In this document: positions 45,108 to 55,877 of the stretch, piece after piece | How the letters are laid out: every line of letters starts with the position of its first letter | How positions within the stretch are numbered: position 1 is the first letter of the stretch | Origin: Mycobacterium scrofulaceum | GTDB lineage: Bacteria; Actinomycetota; Actinomycetes; Mycobacteriales; Mycobacteriaceae | NCBI RefSeq assembly: GCF_001667885.1 | Contig: NZ_LZJW01000182.1 | Location: 1-64,000 of the forward strand | DNA: 64,000 nt | Reading direction: 5' to 3' | Notes under the pieces: generated by a model | Databases searched by the model: none | The model's input: only the letters and a program-made list of their open reading frames with translations | Told to the model about the DNA's origin: nothing | Position numbers and translations under genes: made by a program

Positions 45108-45991
45108 GGGGCCAACTCCTCACGCTTGGCGGCGCGACCGCCGACGATCCGCAAGATGAACAGCATCACGAACGAGATCGACAGCAACACGATGGAAATG
45201 GCGGCCGCGCCGGTGCGGTCGTCGTTCTCGATCAGAGTCCGTATCCATTGCGACGACACCTCCGTCTTGCCCGGCACCGCGCCACCGATCAGTACCACCG
45301 AACCGAACTCACCGATCGCGCGCGAGAACGCCAGCCCCGCACCGGACAGCAACGACGGCGTCAACGAGGGCAGCAGCACGGAGGTGAAAATCTTTGGACC
45401 GCTGGCGCCCAACGACGCGGCCGCCTCCTCGGTCTCACGATCGATCTCCAACAGCACGGGCTGCACCGCGCGCACCACGAACGGCAGCGTGACGAAGGCC
45501 AGCGCCACCGCCACGCCCCACGCCGTGTGCTGCAGGTGCAGACCCACCGGGCTGTTGTTGCCGTAGAGCGCCAGCATCACCAGGCTGGCGACGATGGTGG
45601 GCAGCGCGAACGGCAGATCGATGATCGCATCGACGAGCCGCTTGCCGACGAAGTCGTCGCGCACCAGCACCCAGGCGATCACCAGGCCGAACACCAGGTT
45701 GGCCAATGTGACCCCGGCGGAAATGGTCAGCGTCACCCGGAACGACTCGAGCGCCGCGTTGGAGGTGACCGCCAACCAGAAGGCGTGCCAACCGCCGCCG
45801 GCGGCCTGCCAGGCGATCGCGGCCAGCGGCAGCAGCACGATCACCGACAACCACAGCGTTGCCACACCGACCCGCAGCGACGTGGTGCCGCGCGCGCGCC
45901 GGGCCTTCGCCGGCCGGCGTCCGCCGCCGGCCGCGGGATGGCCGAGCTCGGGCCTGATCGCCTGGGGATCAGGCGTGACGGCGGCGGTCAT
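45104..45991 (-). CDS. cysT: Sulfate ABC transporter permease CysT
   Basis: Permease subunit, 295 residues, with an N-terminal basic/proline-rich tail, six helices and the EAA-loop EEAAASLGASGPKIFTSVLLP (key part AAASLGASGPKIF). It corresponds to CysT of M. tuberculosis. The ATG at 45991 overlaps the subI stop (ATGA); the longer frame to 46090 reads into subI. Confidence 0.94.
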   Translation of the reverse strand: MTAAVTPDPQAIRPELGHPAAGGGRRPAKARRARGTTSLRVGVATLWLSVIVLLPLAAIAWQAAGGGWHAFWLAVTSNAALESFRVTLTISAGVTLANLVFGLVIAWVLVRDDFVGKRLVDAIIDLPFALPTIVASLVMLALYGNNSPVGLHLQHTAWGVAVALAFVTLPFVVRAVQPVLLEIDRETEEAAASLGASGPKIFTSVLLPSLTPSLLSGAGLAFSRAIGEFGSVVLIGGAVPGKTEVSSQWIRTLIENDDRTGAAAISIVLLSISFVMLFILRIVGGRAAKREELAP

Positions 45992-47019
45992 CCGGTGGCC
46001 TGCGTGTAGATCTTGGTGATGCTGCCGGTGCTCTTGTCGAAGAGCTGCGGGTCGACCGGCGTCCAGCCGCCGAGGTCGGCGATCGTCCACAATTTCGCCG
46101 GCGCGGGGAACTGGTCACGGAATTCGGCGGCGACGGCCGGATCGACGGGCCGAAAACCGGCCTGTGCCCACACCTTCTGCGCGGCGGCCGTGTATTGGAA
46201 GTTCTTGAACGCGACCGCGGCGTCCAGGTGGGGACTCGTGGTCACCACCGCCACCGGGTTCTCGATCTTGAACGTCTGCGGCGGGTTGATGTGCTCGACC
46301 GGCTTGCCCGCGCGCTCGGTGGCGATCGCCTCGTTCTCGTAACTGATCAACACGTCCCCACTGCCCTGCACGAAAACATCGGTGGCCTCCCTGCCCGAAC
46401 CCGGACGCAGCTTGACGTGTTCATGCACCAACTTGCTGATGAACTCGACCCCGGCCTGGGCGTTGCTGCCGCCTTCGCTCTTGACCGCGTACGGCGCCAG
46501 CAGGTTCCACTTGGCCGATCCCGAGCTCAGCGGACTGGGCGTGATGACCTCCACTCCCGGCCGCAGCAGGTCATCCCAGTCCCTGATGTTCTTCGGATTG
46601 CCCTTACGCACCACCAAGGTCACCACCGACCCGAACGGAATTCCCTTCGTGGCGTCCGTATTCCAGTCTTTGGAGACCTTGCCCGCCTTCACCAGCCGGG
46701 CGATGTCCGGCTCGACCGAGAAGTTCACCACGTCCGCGGGCTTGCCGTCGACGACGCCGCGGGATTGGTCGCCGGAGGCGCCGTAGGACGTGATCACCTG
46801 GATGCCCTTGCCCTCCTCGGCCGCATTGAACGCGGGAATCACCTTGCTCCAGCCGGGTTCTGGGACCGAATAGGCGACGAGGGTGATGCTCGTGCGCGCG
46901 TTGGTGGGGCCGCTTCCGCCCACGACGTCACTGGGCCCACCACTGCACCCCGCGATGACGGCCACGACGAGGGCGAGCATGGTCACCGGTCGCCAGCGCG
47001 CTGCGATGTGGTCGGGCAT
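45988..47019 (-). CDS. subI: Sulfate-binding lipoprotein SubI
   Basis: Periplasmic sulfate-binding protein of the importer, 343 residues. A lipoprotein signal is clear: LALVVAVIAGC with the lipidated Cys about residue 25. The mature part has the sulfate-binding family pattern (VVNFSVEPDIARLVKAG, GSGDVLISYENEA). It is the first structural gene of the operon, preceded by a tiny cysteine-containing leader ORF at 47134-47187. Confidence 0.94.
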   Translation of the reverse strand: MPDHIAARWRPVTMLALVVAVIAGCSGGPSDVVGGSGPTNARTSITLVAYSVPEPGWSKVIPAFNAAEEGKGIQVITSYGASGDQSRGVVDGKPADVVNFSVEPDIARLVKAGKVSKDWNTDATKGIPFGSVVTLVVRKGNPKNIRDWDDLLRPGVEVITPSPLSSGSAKWNLLAPYAVKSEGGSNAQAGVEFISKLVHEHVKLRPGSGREATDVFVQGSGDVLISYENEAIATERAGKPVEHINPPQTFKIENPVAVVTTSPHLDAAVAFKNFQYTAAAQKVWAQAGFRPVDPAVAAEFRDQFPAPAKLWTIADLGGWTPVDPQLFDKSTGSITKIYTQATG

Positions 47020-47133
47020 TCGGGCCTTCCGGTACGGGGACTTACGGACGATGGTCCCGTTGCTGCGGAAAGGCGCCTTTAAACGGAGGGAGACCTGACG
47101 AACCCCATACCAGACCGCACACGGGTTTGGCAG

Positions 47134-47187
47134 TCAGCGACAACAGTGCACGAAGACATGGCGCTCCACACCAGATGTCACATGCAT
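47134..47187 (-). CDS. Leaderless cysteine leader peptide of subI-cysTWA
   Basis: A 17-residue ORF (ATG 47187; in-frame GTG at 47181) ending HCCR, with two adjacent cysteine codons before the stop. A TAGGCT -10 (complement of 47195-47200) sits seven bases upstream of the ATG, which puts the start site of transcription at or near the start codon. It ends 114 bp before subI. It resembles the sirA leader and the polycysteine attenuators described in mycobacteria; only two cysteines makes it weaker. Confidence 0.7.
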   Translation of the reverse strand: MHVTSGVERHVFVHCCR

Positions 47188-47253
47188 GGCGGGAAGCCTA
47201 ACAGGAATCAGCTGAGGCGCCACCGCTCGCGGGGCCGGGCCGGCAACCTGCGC

Positions 47254-47331
47254 TCAGTGCGTTAGCCACCACGCGACGATCACCAGCACCACGAGCGCGA
47301 CCAGAATCAATGTCACGTGTGACCGAGGCAT
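47254..47331 (-). CDS. 25-residue single-span membrane peptide
   Basis: MPRSHVTLILVALVVLVIVA followed by WWLTH: a basic N-terminus and one hydrophobic helix, ending in an aromatic belt. The start is 5 bp beyond the stop of the small membrane protein at 47337-47531, so the two look co-transcribed. Too short for a database name by eye. Confidence 0.6.
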   Translation of the reverse strand: MPRSHVTLILVALVVLVIVAWWLTH

Positions 47332-47336
47332 GCGGG

Positions 47337-47531
47337 TTACCCGGGCGCCTCACCGGCGTGGCGGGCACGGCGCATCAGCGCGATGCTCTTGCCGAGCAGA
47401 CCGTCGAGCAGCCCCGCCGTGACCGCGGCCACCACCAGCACGACCGGCATCACCACCAGGGCCTGGAGCACGAAAGCGAGCCCGGAAAGCCACAGCTCAT
47501 TCCCGTCCCACCAATTCAGGAACGCGGTCAC
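47337..47531 (-). CDS. Small two-span membrane protein, 64 aa
   Basis: Starts GTG (VTAFLNWWDGNELW), followed by hydrophobic segments SGLAFVLQALVVMPVVLV and AVTAGLLDGLLG, then a basic tail. The length and position next to subI resemble Rv2401A of M. tuberculosis, though I can only recall that from memory. Divergent from the flavin monooxygenase at 47586, so its promoter is in the 54-bp gap. Function unknown. Confidence 0.65.
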   Translation of the reverse strand: MTAFLNWWDGNELWLSGLAFVLQALVVMPVVLVVAAVTAGLLDGLLGKSIALMRRARHAGEAPG

Positions 47532-47585
47532 GCGGCTCACCCTATTCGGCCCTGCAACGGAATTCCAATGTGCCAAGATCGGCGC

Positions 47586-48821
47586 ATGTCCGCCCCGCCG
47601 CCCGCGCCGGAGGCGACGGCCTGCCTGATCGCCGGTGGCGGGCCGGCGGGCATGGTGCTGGGCCTGTTGCTGGCACGGGCCGGCGTTGACGTCACGGTCA
47701 TGGAAAAACACGCCGACTTCCTGCGTGACTTCCGCGGCGACACCGTGCACGCGAGCACCTTGCGGCTGCTCGACGAACTGGGCCTGGGCCCCCGGTTCGC
47801 GCAGATCCCGCATCGCCTGATCGACACGGTCCACATGGAGATACAGAACGAACCGGTGGCCCTCGACCTCACCCGCCTGCCCGGCGAGCACAAGCACATC
47901 GCCCTGGTGCCGCAATGGGACTTCTTGGAGCTGGTGGCCACCGCCGCCGAAGCCGAGCCGAGCTTCCGGCTGCTGCGCAACACCGAGGTGACCGGCGTTA
48001 TCCGGGACGGAAACCGCGTCGTCGGCGTCACCTATCGCGACCGCACCGGCGAGGCCAGGAACATGCGCGCCGAGCTGACCGTGGCCTGCGACGGCCGCTC
48101 GTCCACGCTGCGTTCGGCATTGGGCCTGCAGCCGCACAGCTTCGGCGCGCCGATGGACGTCTGGTGGTTCCGGTTGCCCCGCCATCCCGGCGATCCGCGG
48201 GGGCTGGGGGGCGTGCTGCGCTCCGGGCACGCGGTCATCGTGATCGATCGCGGGGATTACTACCAGATCGCCTACATCATCCCGAAGGGGACCGACGCCG
48301 AACTGCGGGCCGAGGGCATCGAGGCACTGCACCGGGTGCTGGTCGCCATGGTGCCCTGGCTGGGCGAACGCGTGCAGACACTGACGTCGTTCGACGACGT
48401 GAAACTGCTTGACGTGCAACTGAATCGGCTTCGCCGCTGGTTTGCCGACGGCGTCCTGCTCATCGGAGACGCCGCGCACGCGATGTCGCCTGTCGGCGGA
48501 ATCGGCATCAACCTCGCGGTGGCCGACGCGGTGGCCGCGGCGCGCATCCTGGCCGGTGCTCTGCGCGCGGGGCGGGTGCCCACCTGGCGGCTGGCCCGGG
48601 TGCAGGCGCGCCGTTGGCTACCCACCGTGCTGCTCCAGGCGGCGCAACGGGGGATCCATGCCAACGTGATCGCCGCGGCGGTGGACCGCAACGAGGACCG
48701 CGCGCCGCAGGGCGTGCGGCTGGTGGGCCGATCCCCAGCCCTGCGACGGCTGCTCGGCTACCTCGTCGCGATCGGCCCGCTGCCCGAGCGCGCCCCGAGG
48801 TTCGCCCGACGCCGCGGTTGA
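47586..48821 (+). CDS. FAD-dependent aromatic-ring-type monooxygenase
   Basis: PHBH/UbiH-like flavin hydroxylase of 411 residues. The FAD motif is IAGGGPAGMVLGLLLARAG, the DG motif VACDGRSSTLR and the GD motif LIGDAAHAMSPVGGIG; all three are in the expected places. VMEKHADFLRDFRGDTVH and WWFRLPRHPGD are typical of the group that acts on phenolic compounds or ubiquinone-like rings. The ATG at 47586 gives the usual length; ATG 47568 is an alternative. It sits between the tiny membrane genes and the GH15 gene, with no obvious operon partner. In M. tuberculosis this position has no such gene that I recall. Confidence 0.88.
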   Translation: MSAPPPAPEATACLIAGGGPAGMVLGLLLARAGVDVTVMEKHADFLRDFRGDTVHASTLRLLDELGLGPRFAQIPHRLIDTVHMEIQNEPVALDLTRLPGEHKHIALVPQWDFLELVATAAEAEPSFRLLRNTEVTGVIRDGNRVVGVTYRDRTGEARNMRAELTVACDGRSSTLRSALGLQPHSFGAPMDVWWFRLPRHPGDPRGLGGVLRSGHAVIVIDRGDYYQIAYIIPKGTDAELRAEGIEALHRVLVAMVPWLGERVQTLTSFDDVKLLDVQLNRLRRWFADGVLLIGDAAHAMSPVGGIGINLAVADAVAAARILAGALRAGRVPTWRLARVQARRWLPTVLLQAAQRGIHANVIAAAVDRNEDRAPQGVRLVGRSPALRRLLGYLVAIGPLPERAPRFARRRG

Positions 48822-48886
48822 CAAAGAGTGACGCCACGTCGGCGAAAGAATGGACGGGGAGCCGCTCAACAGATGATGATGTCGGG

Positions 48887-50923
<2,037 letters not shown>

Positions 50924-50951
50924 CTCGTGCCGCTAGTCAGCCGGCGCCGCG

Positions 50952-51695
50952 TCAGCTGCGGGCGCTGAGTTTGTCCATCAACGCGTGGGTGAGGTCGATG
51001 GCGGTGGTGTTGATGTCGCCGTTGCCCTGATCCGCTGGACCATAAATGGGAATGAAGTCGACCGTTATCTCCACCACGTACGGCCCCTTGACGCCAAGGG
51101 CCCGGGCCGTGGGGATGGCGTTCAAAACCGAGTGTGGGCCGGAACCCCTCGAAACCGTCGCCGCCACAACCGAATCCGCGACGCGCACGTCGGAGATGGC
51201 GTCCAAACCGTAGACATCGACAGGCTTGACGGTCAGCGTGGTCCCGTCGCACTTCTGCCACTGCGCGGCGAACCTGGCGAATAGCGCGGCGGCGTCCGCG
51301 TCCGACCGCAACGCGACGACACCTTCCTCGACGCTGTCGATCTTCACCGAATCGCCTTTGTGTACCCACATTTCGGCGGCGGTTTGTTGTACCGGCGCCG
51401 GCCCATACGGGCCCCTCTGCATCCAATGGACGACGCCGATGCAGTCGGCGGGTTGCGCGTCATCCCACGCGCTTCCCAGTTTGTCGGCGCCCCCGAACTC
51501 CGAGTAACGCGGGTAGGGCTGGAACGGCTGGCCGAGCAGTTTCGCCAGCGCGGTGCCGTCGAACAAGGCCCGTTTGATGGCTGGCACGTGCCCCGCGTTC
51601 GGTGCCAGAACTGCTGTGCCGGAGGTGGTTACGGTGCAGCCGCTGGCCAGCAGCACCGTGATCACAACGGCCGGAGCGCGCCAGCGGTTCTTCAC
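50952..51695 (-). CDS. lppR: LppR-like lipoprotein with PknH-sensor-type domain, copy 1
   Basis: Lipoprotein of 247 residues. The signal is VVITVLLASGC with Cys about residue 20. The mature domain belongs to the PknH-like extracellular (sensor) family: ADCIGVVHWMQRG and QWQKCDGTTLTV are the two conserved cysteine segments. The GTG at 51695 is 22 bp below the next lipoprotein gene. It corresponds best to the lppR (Rv2403c) position next to lepA. Role in the envelope unknown; the family is thought to bind a ligand outside the cell. Confidence 0.85.
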   Translation of the reverse strand: MKNRWRAPAVVITVLLASGCTVTTSGTAVLAPNAGHVPAIKRALFDGTALAKLLGQPFQPYPRYSEFGGADKLGSAWDDAQPADCIGVVHWMQRGPYGPAPVQQTAAEMWVHKGDSVKIDSVEEGVVALRSDADAAALFARFAAQWQKCDGTTLTVKPVDVYGLDAISDVRVADSVVAATVSRGSGPHSVLNAIPTARALGVKGPYVVEITVDFIPIYGPADQGNGDINTTAIDLTHALMDKLSARS

Positions 51696-51717
51696 TTCGC
51701 ACCTGCCCTTCCCGGCG

Positions 51718-52497
51718 TCAGCTCAGCCCGCTGACCTTGTCCATCATCGCGTGCGCGATGTCGATGGCGCTGCGGTGCACATCGCCGGAACCCTCGTCCG
51801 ACGAGCGCGTCGAATTGAAGAACGCCACCTCGACTTCGACGAGGCAGTTCCCCCGCACGCCGATGGCGCGCGCCTCGGGCCTGGGTCCGCTCGACGGTAT
51901 GCCGGGCAATTGGGTGTCGATCGAAATGGTGGCGGCCAGAACGGATTCGGAGACGCGCACCTCGGAGATGGTGTCGGAGAAGACAATCGCGGGGCGGTCG
52001 GTGATGATGCTGGGGCGCCCGATCGTCACGGTCGTGCCCTCACAGTCGCGCCATTGCTGGGCGAACTGTTGGAAGAGCGCGGCGGCCCCGGCGGCGCTGG
52101 ACAGTGCGACCACGCCCTCGGCGACACTGATCACCTTCGCCGGCCCCCGCTGGTTCCACCACGTCTCCCGTGCCGCGTTCTTGACCTCGGCGGATCGGTA
52201 GGCGTCCTTCACCATCATCGAGGGGACGCCGACACAGTTGGCGGGTGACACCGCGCCGAAGGCGGGCTGTAGCACCTCGGGCCCGCCGAACCGCCCCGGG
52301 AGTTCGTTCTTGCTTCCGAAGGACTGGCCCAGCAGCTTCGACAGCTCCGCGTCGTCGAGGAGCACCTGCTTGACGGGCTGCCCGGTGACCGGGTGGGGCT
52401 TCAGGTTCGGGGCGGGCCGTGCGGTGCCGTCGACGGTGCAGCCGGTGGCGAGCGCCACGACGGCCAACCAGGACAGGACGATTCGGGCGGTTCTCAT
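51718..52497 (-). CDS. LppR-like lipoprotein, copy 2
   Basis: Lipoprotein of 259 residues, paralogue of copy 1. Signal ALATGC with Cys about residue 20, conserved cysteines in PANCVGVPSMMV and QWRDCEGTTVTI, and the C-terminal HRSAIDIAHAMMDKVS that matches the NTTAIDLTHALMDKLS of copy 1. The ATG shares a base with the copy 3 stop (TGATG), so the genes are translationally linked. Sequence divergence from copy 1 is large enough for a different ligand. Confidence 0.85.
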   Translation of the reverse strand: MRTARIVLSWLAVVALATGCTVDGTARPAPNLKPHPVTGQPVKQVLLDDAELSKLLGQSFGSKNELPGRFGGPEVLQPAFGAVSPANCVGVPSMMVKDAYRSAEVKNAARETWWNQRGPAKVISVAEGVVALSSAAGAAALFQQFAQQWRDCEGTTVTIGRPSIITDRPAIVFSDTISEVRVSESVLAATISIDTQLPGIPSSGPRPEARAIGVRGNCLVEVEVAFFNSTRSSDEGSGDVHRSAIDIAHAMMDKVSGLS

Positions 52498-53222
52498 CAG
52501 TTGCTGCTCGAGACTTTTCGCAACATCACCTCGACGAGATCGATCGCCCTGCGGCCGGCCTGCGCACGCGGGCCGTCGGCTACTTTGACGTCGGCGATGA
52601 CATCCCCCTTGACTCCCACGGCCCGCTCGTCCGGGCTCGGCGGGGCGTGATGGTTGTCCCACGCGACGACGGTCGCCGACAGCACCGGGCCGTCGACGCG
52701 GGTTTCGGTCGCCTTCGAGTACAACTCGGTGTTGCTCGAGTCGTGGGTGAAGGTGGTGACCGTGGCGCCGTCGCAGCGTTGCCATTGCTCGACAAACGAC
52801 GCGAAGAGCCGTTGCGCGTCGGCCGTTGACGCCAGCTTGATCGCCGCCGCCGTGGCGCTGAACACCGCTACACCGGAGTCGTAATTCCAGTAGTCCTGCG
52901 TCGCGACGGCATGCACGTGCCCCGGCTCGTAGACGACCCGCATCGCCGGCGCGACGACCCCGAGGCATTGGATCGGCGTAGCGTCACCGCTGTCGCGAAT
53001 CCCGTTGGGCAGCAGGTCGATACCACCCACCTGCGCGGGACCGTGCGGCGGCAGCTCGTTCCCGACGGCCGCGTTGATTTCCGCGCCGTCCGGCAGGACT
53101 TGCTCGAGCGGCAGCGTGGCGGCGCCCAGGTGGCCGGCGCGTGCGGGTGTGCCGGTGACGGTCGTGACGCATCCCGTGCTCAGCAGGCTGATGCCCACCA
53201 GCGCGGCGGCGCGCATCGGCAC
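52497..53222 (-). CDS. LppR-like lipoprotein, copy 3
   Basis: Lipoprotein of about 240 residues, the most diverged copy. Signal GISLLSTGC, cysteines in IQCLGVVAPAM and QWQRCDGATVTTF, and the C-terminal RRAIDLVEVMLRKVS. The start is GTG 53222 or ATG 53216, 2 to 8 bases below the lepA stop, so it is read with lepA. Confidence 0.82.
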   Translation of the reverse strand: MPMRAAALVGISLLSTGCVTTVTGTPARAGHLGAATLPLEQVLPDGAEINAAVGNELPPHGPAQVGGIDLLPNGIRDSGDATPIQCLGVVAPAMRVVYEPGHVHAVATQDYWNYDSGVAVFSATAAAIKLASTADAQRLFASFVEQWQRCDGATVTTFTHDSSNTELYSKATETRVDGPVLSATVVAWDNHHAPPSPDERAVGVKGDVIADVKVADGPRAQAGRRAIDLVEVMLRKVSSSN

Positions 53223-53224
53223 GG

Positions 53225-55174
53225 CTACTTCTTGCCCTTGTCGCCGGCGGCGTCCGTGGACAGCGCCGCCACAAACGCTTCCTGCGGCACGTCCACCCGC
53301 CCGATGGTCTTCATCCGCTTCTTGCCTTCCTTCTGCTTTTCCAGCAGTTTGCGTTTGCGGGTGATGTCGCCGCCGTAACACTTGGAGAGCACGTCCTTGC
53401 GGATTGCCCGGATATTCTCGCGCGCAATGATTTTCGAGCCGATCGCCGCCTGCACCGGCACCTCGAACTGCTGGCGCGGAATCAGCTCTTTGAGCTTGGT
53501 GGTCATCTTGTTGCCATAGGCGAACGCCGAATCCCTGTGCACGATCGCACTGAAAGCGTCGACGGCTTCGCCTTGCAACAGGATGTCGACCTTGACCAGC
53601 TGGGCCTCCTGCTCGCCGGCCTCCTCGTAGTCGAGGCTGGCGTAGCCGCGCGTGCGCGACTTCAGCGAGTCGAAGAAATCGAAGATGATCTCGCCGAGCG
53701 GCATGGTGTAGCGCAACTCGACCCGCTCGGGCGACAGGTAGTCCATGCCGCCCAACTCGCCGCGGCGCGACTGGCACAGCTCCATGATGGTGCCGATGAA
53801 CTCGCTGGGCGCAATGATGGTCGTCTTGACGACCGGTTCGTAGACCGTGCGCACCTTGCCCTCGGGCCAGTCCGACGGGTTGGTCACCACGATCTCGGTG
53901 TCGTCCTCCTTGATCACCCGATAGACGACGTTGGGTGAGGTCGAGATCAGGTCGAGGTCGAACTCGCGCTCCAGCCGCTCCCGGGTGATCTCCATGTGCA
54001 GCAGGCCGAGGAATCCGCACCGGAAGCCGAAGCCCAACGCCACCGACGTTTCCGGCTCGTAGGTCAGCGCCGCGTCGTTGAGCTGCAGCTTGTCCAGGGC
54101 GTCGCGCAGAACCGGGTAATCGGAGCCGTCCACGGGATACAGGCCCGAGTAGACCATCGGCTTGGGTTCGCGGTAGCCCGTCAGCGCCTCGGTGGCACCG
54201 TGCCGGGCCGTCGTCACCGTGTCGCCGACCTTGGACTGGCGGACGTCCTTCACCCCCGTGATCAGGTAGCCGACCTCCCCCACCCCCAGCCCCCCGCTGG
54301 CCTTCGGTTCGGGCGAGACGATGCCCACCTCGAGCAGCTCGTGGGTGGCGCCGGTGGACATCATCAGGATGCGCTCCCGCGGCACGATCTTGCCGTCCAT
54401 CACCCGGACATAGGTCACCACACCGCGGTAGATGTCGTAGACCGAGTCGAAGATCATTGCGCGGGTGGGCGCGTCGGCGTCGCCTTGCGGATGCGGCACC
54501 TCGCGCACGACGTGATCGAGCAGGTCGGCGACGCCCTCACCGGTCTTGCCGGAAACCCGCAGCACGTCGCCGGGCTCACAGCCGATGATGTGGGCGATCT
54601 CCCCCGCGTAGCGGTCCGGATCGGCGGCCGGCAGGTCGATCTTGTTGAGCACCGGAATGATGTGCAGGTCGCGGTCCAGCGCCAGGTACAGGTTGGCCAG
54701 CGTCTGCGCCTCGATGCCCTGGGCCGCGTCCACCAGCAGCACCGCGCCCTCGCACGCCTCCAGCGCCCGCGACACCTCGTAGGTGAAGTCGACGTGCCCC
54801 GGGGTGTCGATCAGGTGCAGGACGTACTCTTCGTCACCGACCTTCCAGGGCAACCGGACATTCTGCGCCTTGATGGTGATTCCGCGTTCGCGCTCGATGT
54901 CCATCCGGTCCAGGTACTGCGCTCGCATCGATCGCTCGTCCACGACGCCGGTCAGCTGAAGCATCCGGTCCGCCAGCGTGGACTTGCCGTGGTCGATGTG
55001 GGCGATGATGCAGAAGTTCCGAATCTGCGCCGGCGCGGTGAAGGTCTTGTCGGCGAAACTGCTGATGGGAATCTCCTGGTCTGCACATGCTTGCGGCGGC
55101 GTCGGCGCCGGCGCAGTTGATATGTCCAGGGTATCTAGGCGCGGTGCCCGAGACCTACTTGGACACAATCGCAC
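53225..55174 (-). CDS. lepA: Elongation factor 4 (LepA GTPase)
   Basis: Ribosome back-translocating GTPase EF4, about 649 residues (653 in M. tuberculosis from memory). The P-loop is AHIDHGKS, followed by RGITIK (switch I), DTPGHVDF and NKIDLPAADPD. The LepA-specific C-terminal domain ends LLEKQKEGKKRMKTIG. The start is uncertain: GTG 55174 gives a 33-residue N-terminal tail similar in length to that of M. tuberculosis. The frame is open to 55810, but that part is antisense to the gene at 55202. Divergent from that gene, with a 27-bp gap; three lipoprotein genes follow in the same direction. Confidence 0.93.
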   Translation of the reverse strand: MRLCPSRSRAPRLDTLDISTAPAPTPPQACADQEIPISSFADKTFTAPAQIRNFCIIAHIDHGKSTLADRMLQLTGVVDERSMRAQYLDRMDIERERGITIKAQNVRLPWKVGDEEYVLHLIDTPGHVDFTYEVSRALEACEGAVLLVDAAQGIEAQTLANLYLALDRDLHIIPVLNKIDLPAADPDRYAGEIAHIIGCEPGDVLRVSGKTGEGVADLLDHVVREVPHPQGDADAPTRAMIFDSVYDIYRGVVTYVRVMDGKIVPRERILMMSTGATHELLEVGIVSPEPKASGGLGVGEVGYLITGVKDVRQSKVGDTVTTARHGATEALTGYREPKPMVYSGLYPVDGSDYPVLRDALDKLQLNDAALTYEPETSVALGFGFRCGFLGLLHMEITRERLEREFDLDLISTSPNVVYRVIKEDDTEIVVTNPSDWPEGKVRTVYEPVVKTTIIAPSEFIGTIMELCQSRRGELGGMDYLSPERVELRYTMPLGEIIFDFFDSLKSRTRGYASLDYEEAGEQEAQLVKVDILLQGEAVDAFSAIVHRDSAFAYGNKMTTKLKELIPRQQFEVPVQAAIGSKIIARENIRAIRKDVLSKCYGGDITRKRKLLEKQKEGKKRMKTIGRVDVPQEAFVAALSTDAAGDKGKK

Positions 55175-55201
55175 CCACGCGCGCGCGTCTATGCTGCGAA
55201 T

Positions 55202-55801
55202 ATGGCGTCTGCCCGGAAATCCCAGTGGAAGACGTTCCAGCGGTTTGCCGAGAACCTGGTCTTCGACCGGGCCCCGCGGCTGGCCCGGCACGTGCAGAAC
55301 TCGCAGACGGTGCTGCGGGAACTGCAGCAGGCCGTGAAGATCACCGCGAACGTCATCGCGGCCGCCGCGCCGCAACCGCCCGCCGTCACCGCGGGCCGCC
55401 CGGTGACCAGCACGAGCTTTCCCACCGCCCACCGGGCGCGCAAGCTGGTCTACGCCCCCGACCTCGACGGCCGGGCCGATCCCGGCGAGATCGTCTGGAC
55501 GTGGGTGGTCTACGAGGACGACCCCACCCGCGGCAAGGACCGACCCGTGCTCGTCGTGGGGCGGGACCGCCGCGTGTTGCTGGGGCTGATGGTGTCCAGC
55601 CAGGAACGGCACGCCGAGGACCGGGACTGGATCGGGATCGGTTCGGGGGCGTGGGATTACGAGGGCAGACCCAGCTGGGTCCGGCTGGACCGGGTGCTCG
55701 ACGTGCCGGAGGAAAGCATCCGCCGCGAGGGCGCGATCCTGGATCGGGAGATCTTCGACCTGGTGGCCGAGCGGTTGCGTGCCGACTACTCCTGGAGCTG
55801 A
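55202..55801 (+). CDS. PemK/MazF-like domain protein, Rv2405-like
   Basis: Protein of 199 residues. The C-terminal half (GEIVWTWVVYEDDPTRGKDRP, key part WTWVVYEDDPTRGKDRP) has the PemK/MazF-type barrel start, and the N-terminal half is helical and basic. It occupies the Rv2405 position, divergent from lepA. No antitoxin gene is adjacent, so it may be a solitary derivative, not an active toxin. The ATG at 55202 has no strong ribosome-binding site. Confidence 0.75.
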   Translation: MASARKSQWKTFQRFAENLVFDRAPRLARHVQNSQTVLRELQQAVKITANVIAAAAPQPPAVTAGRPVTSTSFPTAHRARKLVYAPDLDGRADPGEIVWTWVVYEDDPTRGKDRPVLVVGRDRRVLLGLMVSSQERHAEDRDWIGIGSGAWDYEGRPSWVRLDRVLDVPEESIRREGAILDREIFDLVAERLRADYSWS

Positions 55802-55877
55802 CACCTCCACGAACGGGTGACCACGGCGCGCGGACGGCCCAACTTCCGCGCTGCGTGCGCGTTCGGCGAAGCGGCGC

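Noticed and set aside
53225..55810. 861-codon version of lepA
   Set aside because: The upstream part is antisense to the gene at 55202; EF4 should be about 650 residues.
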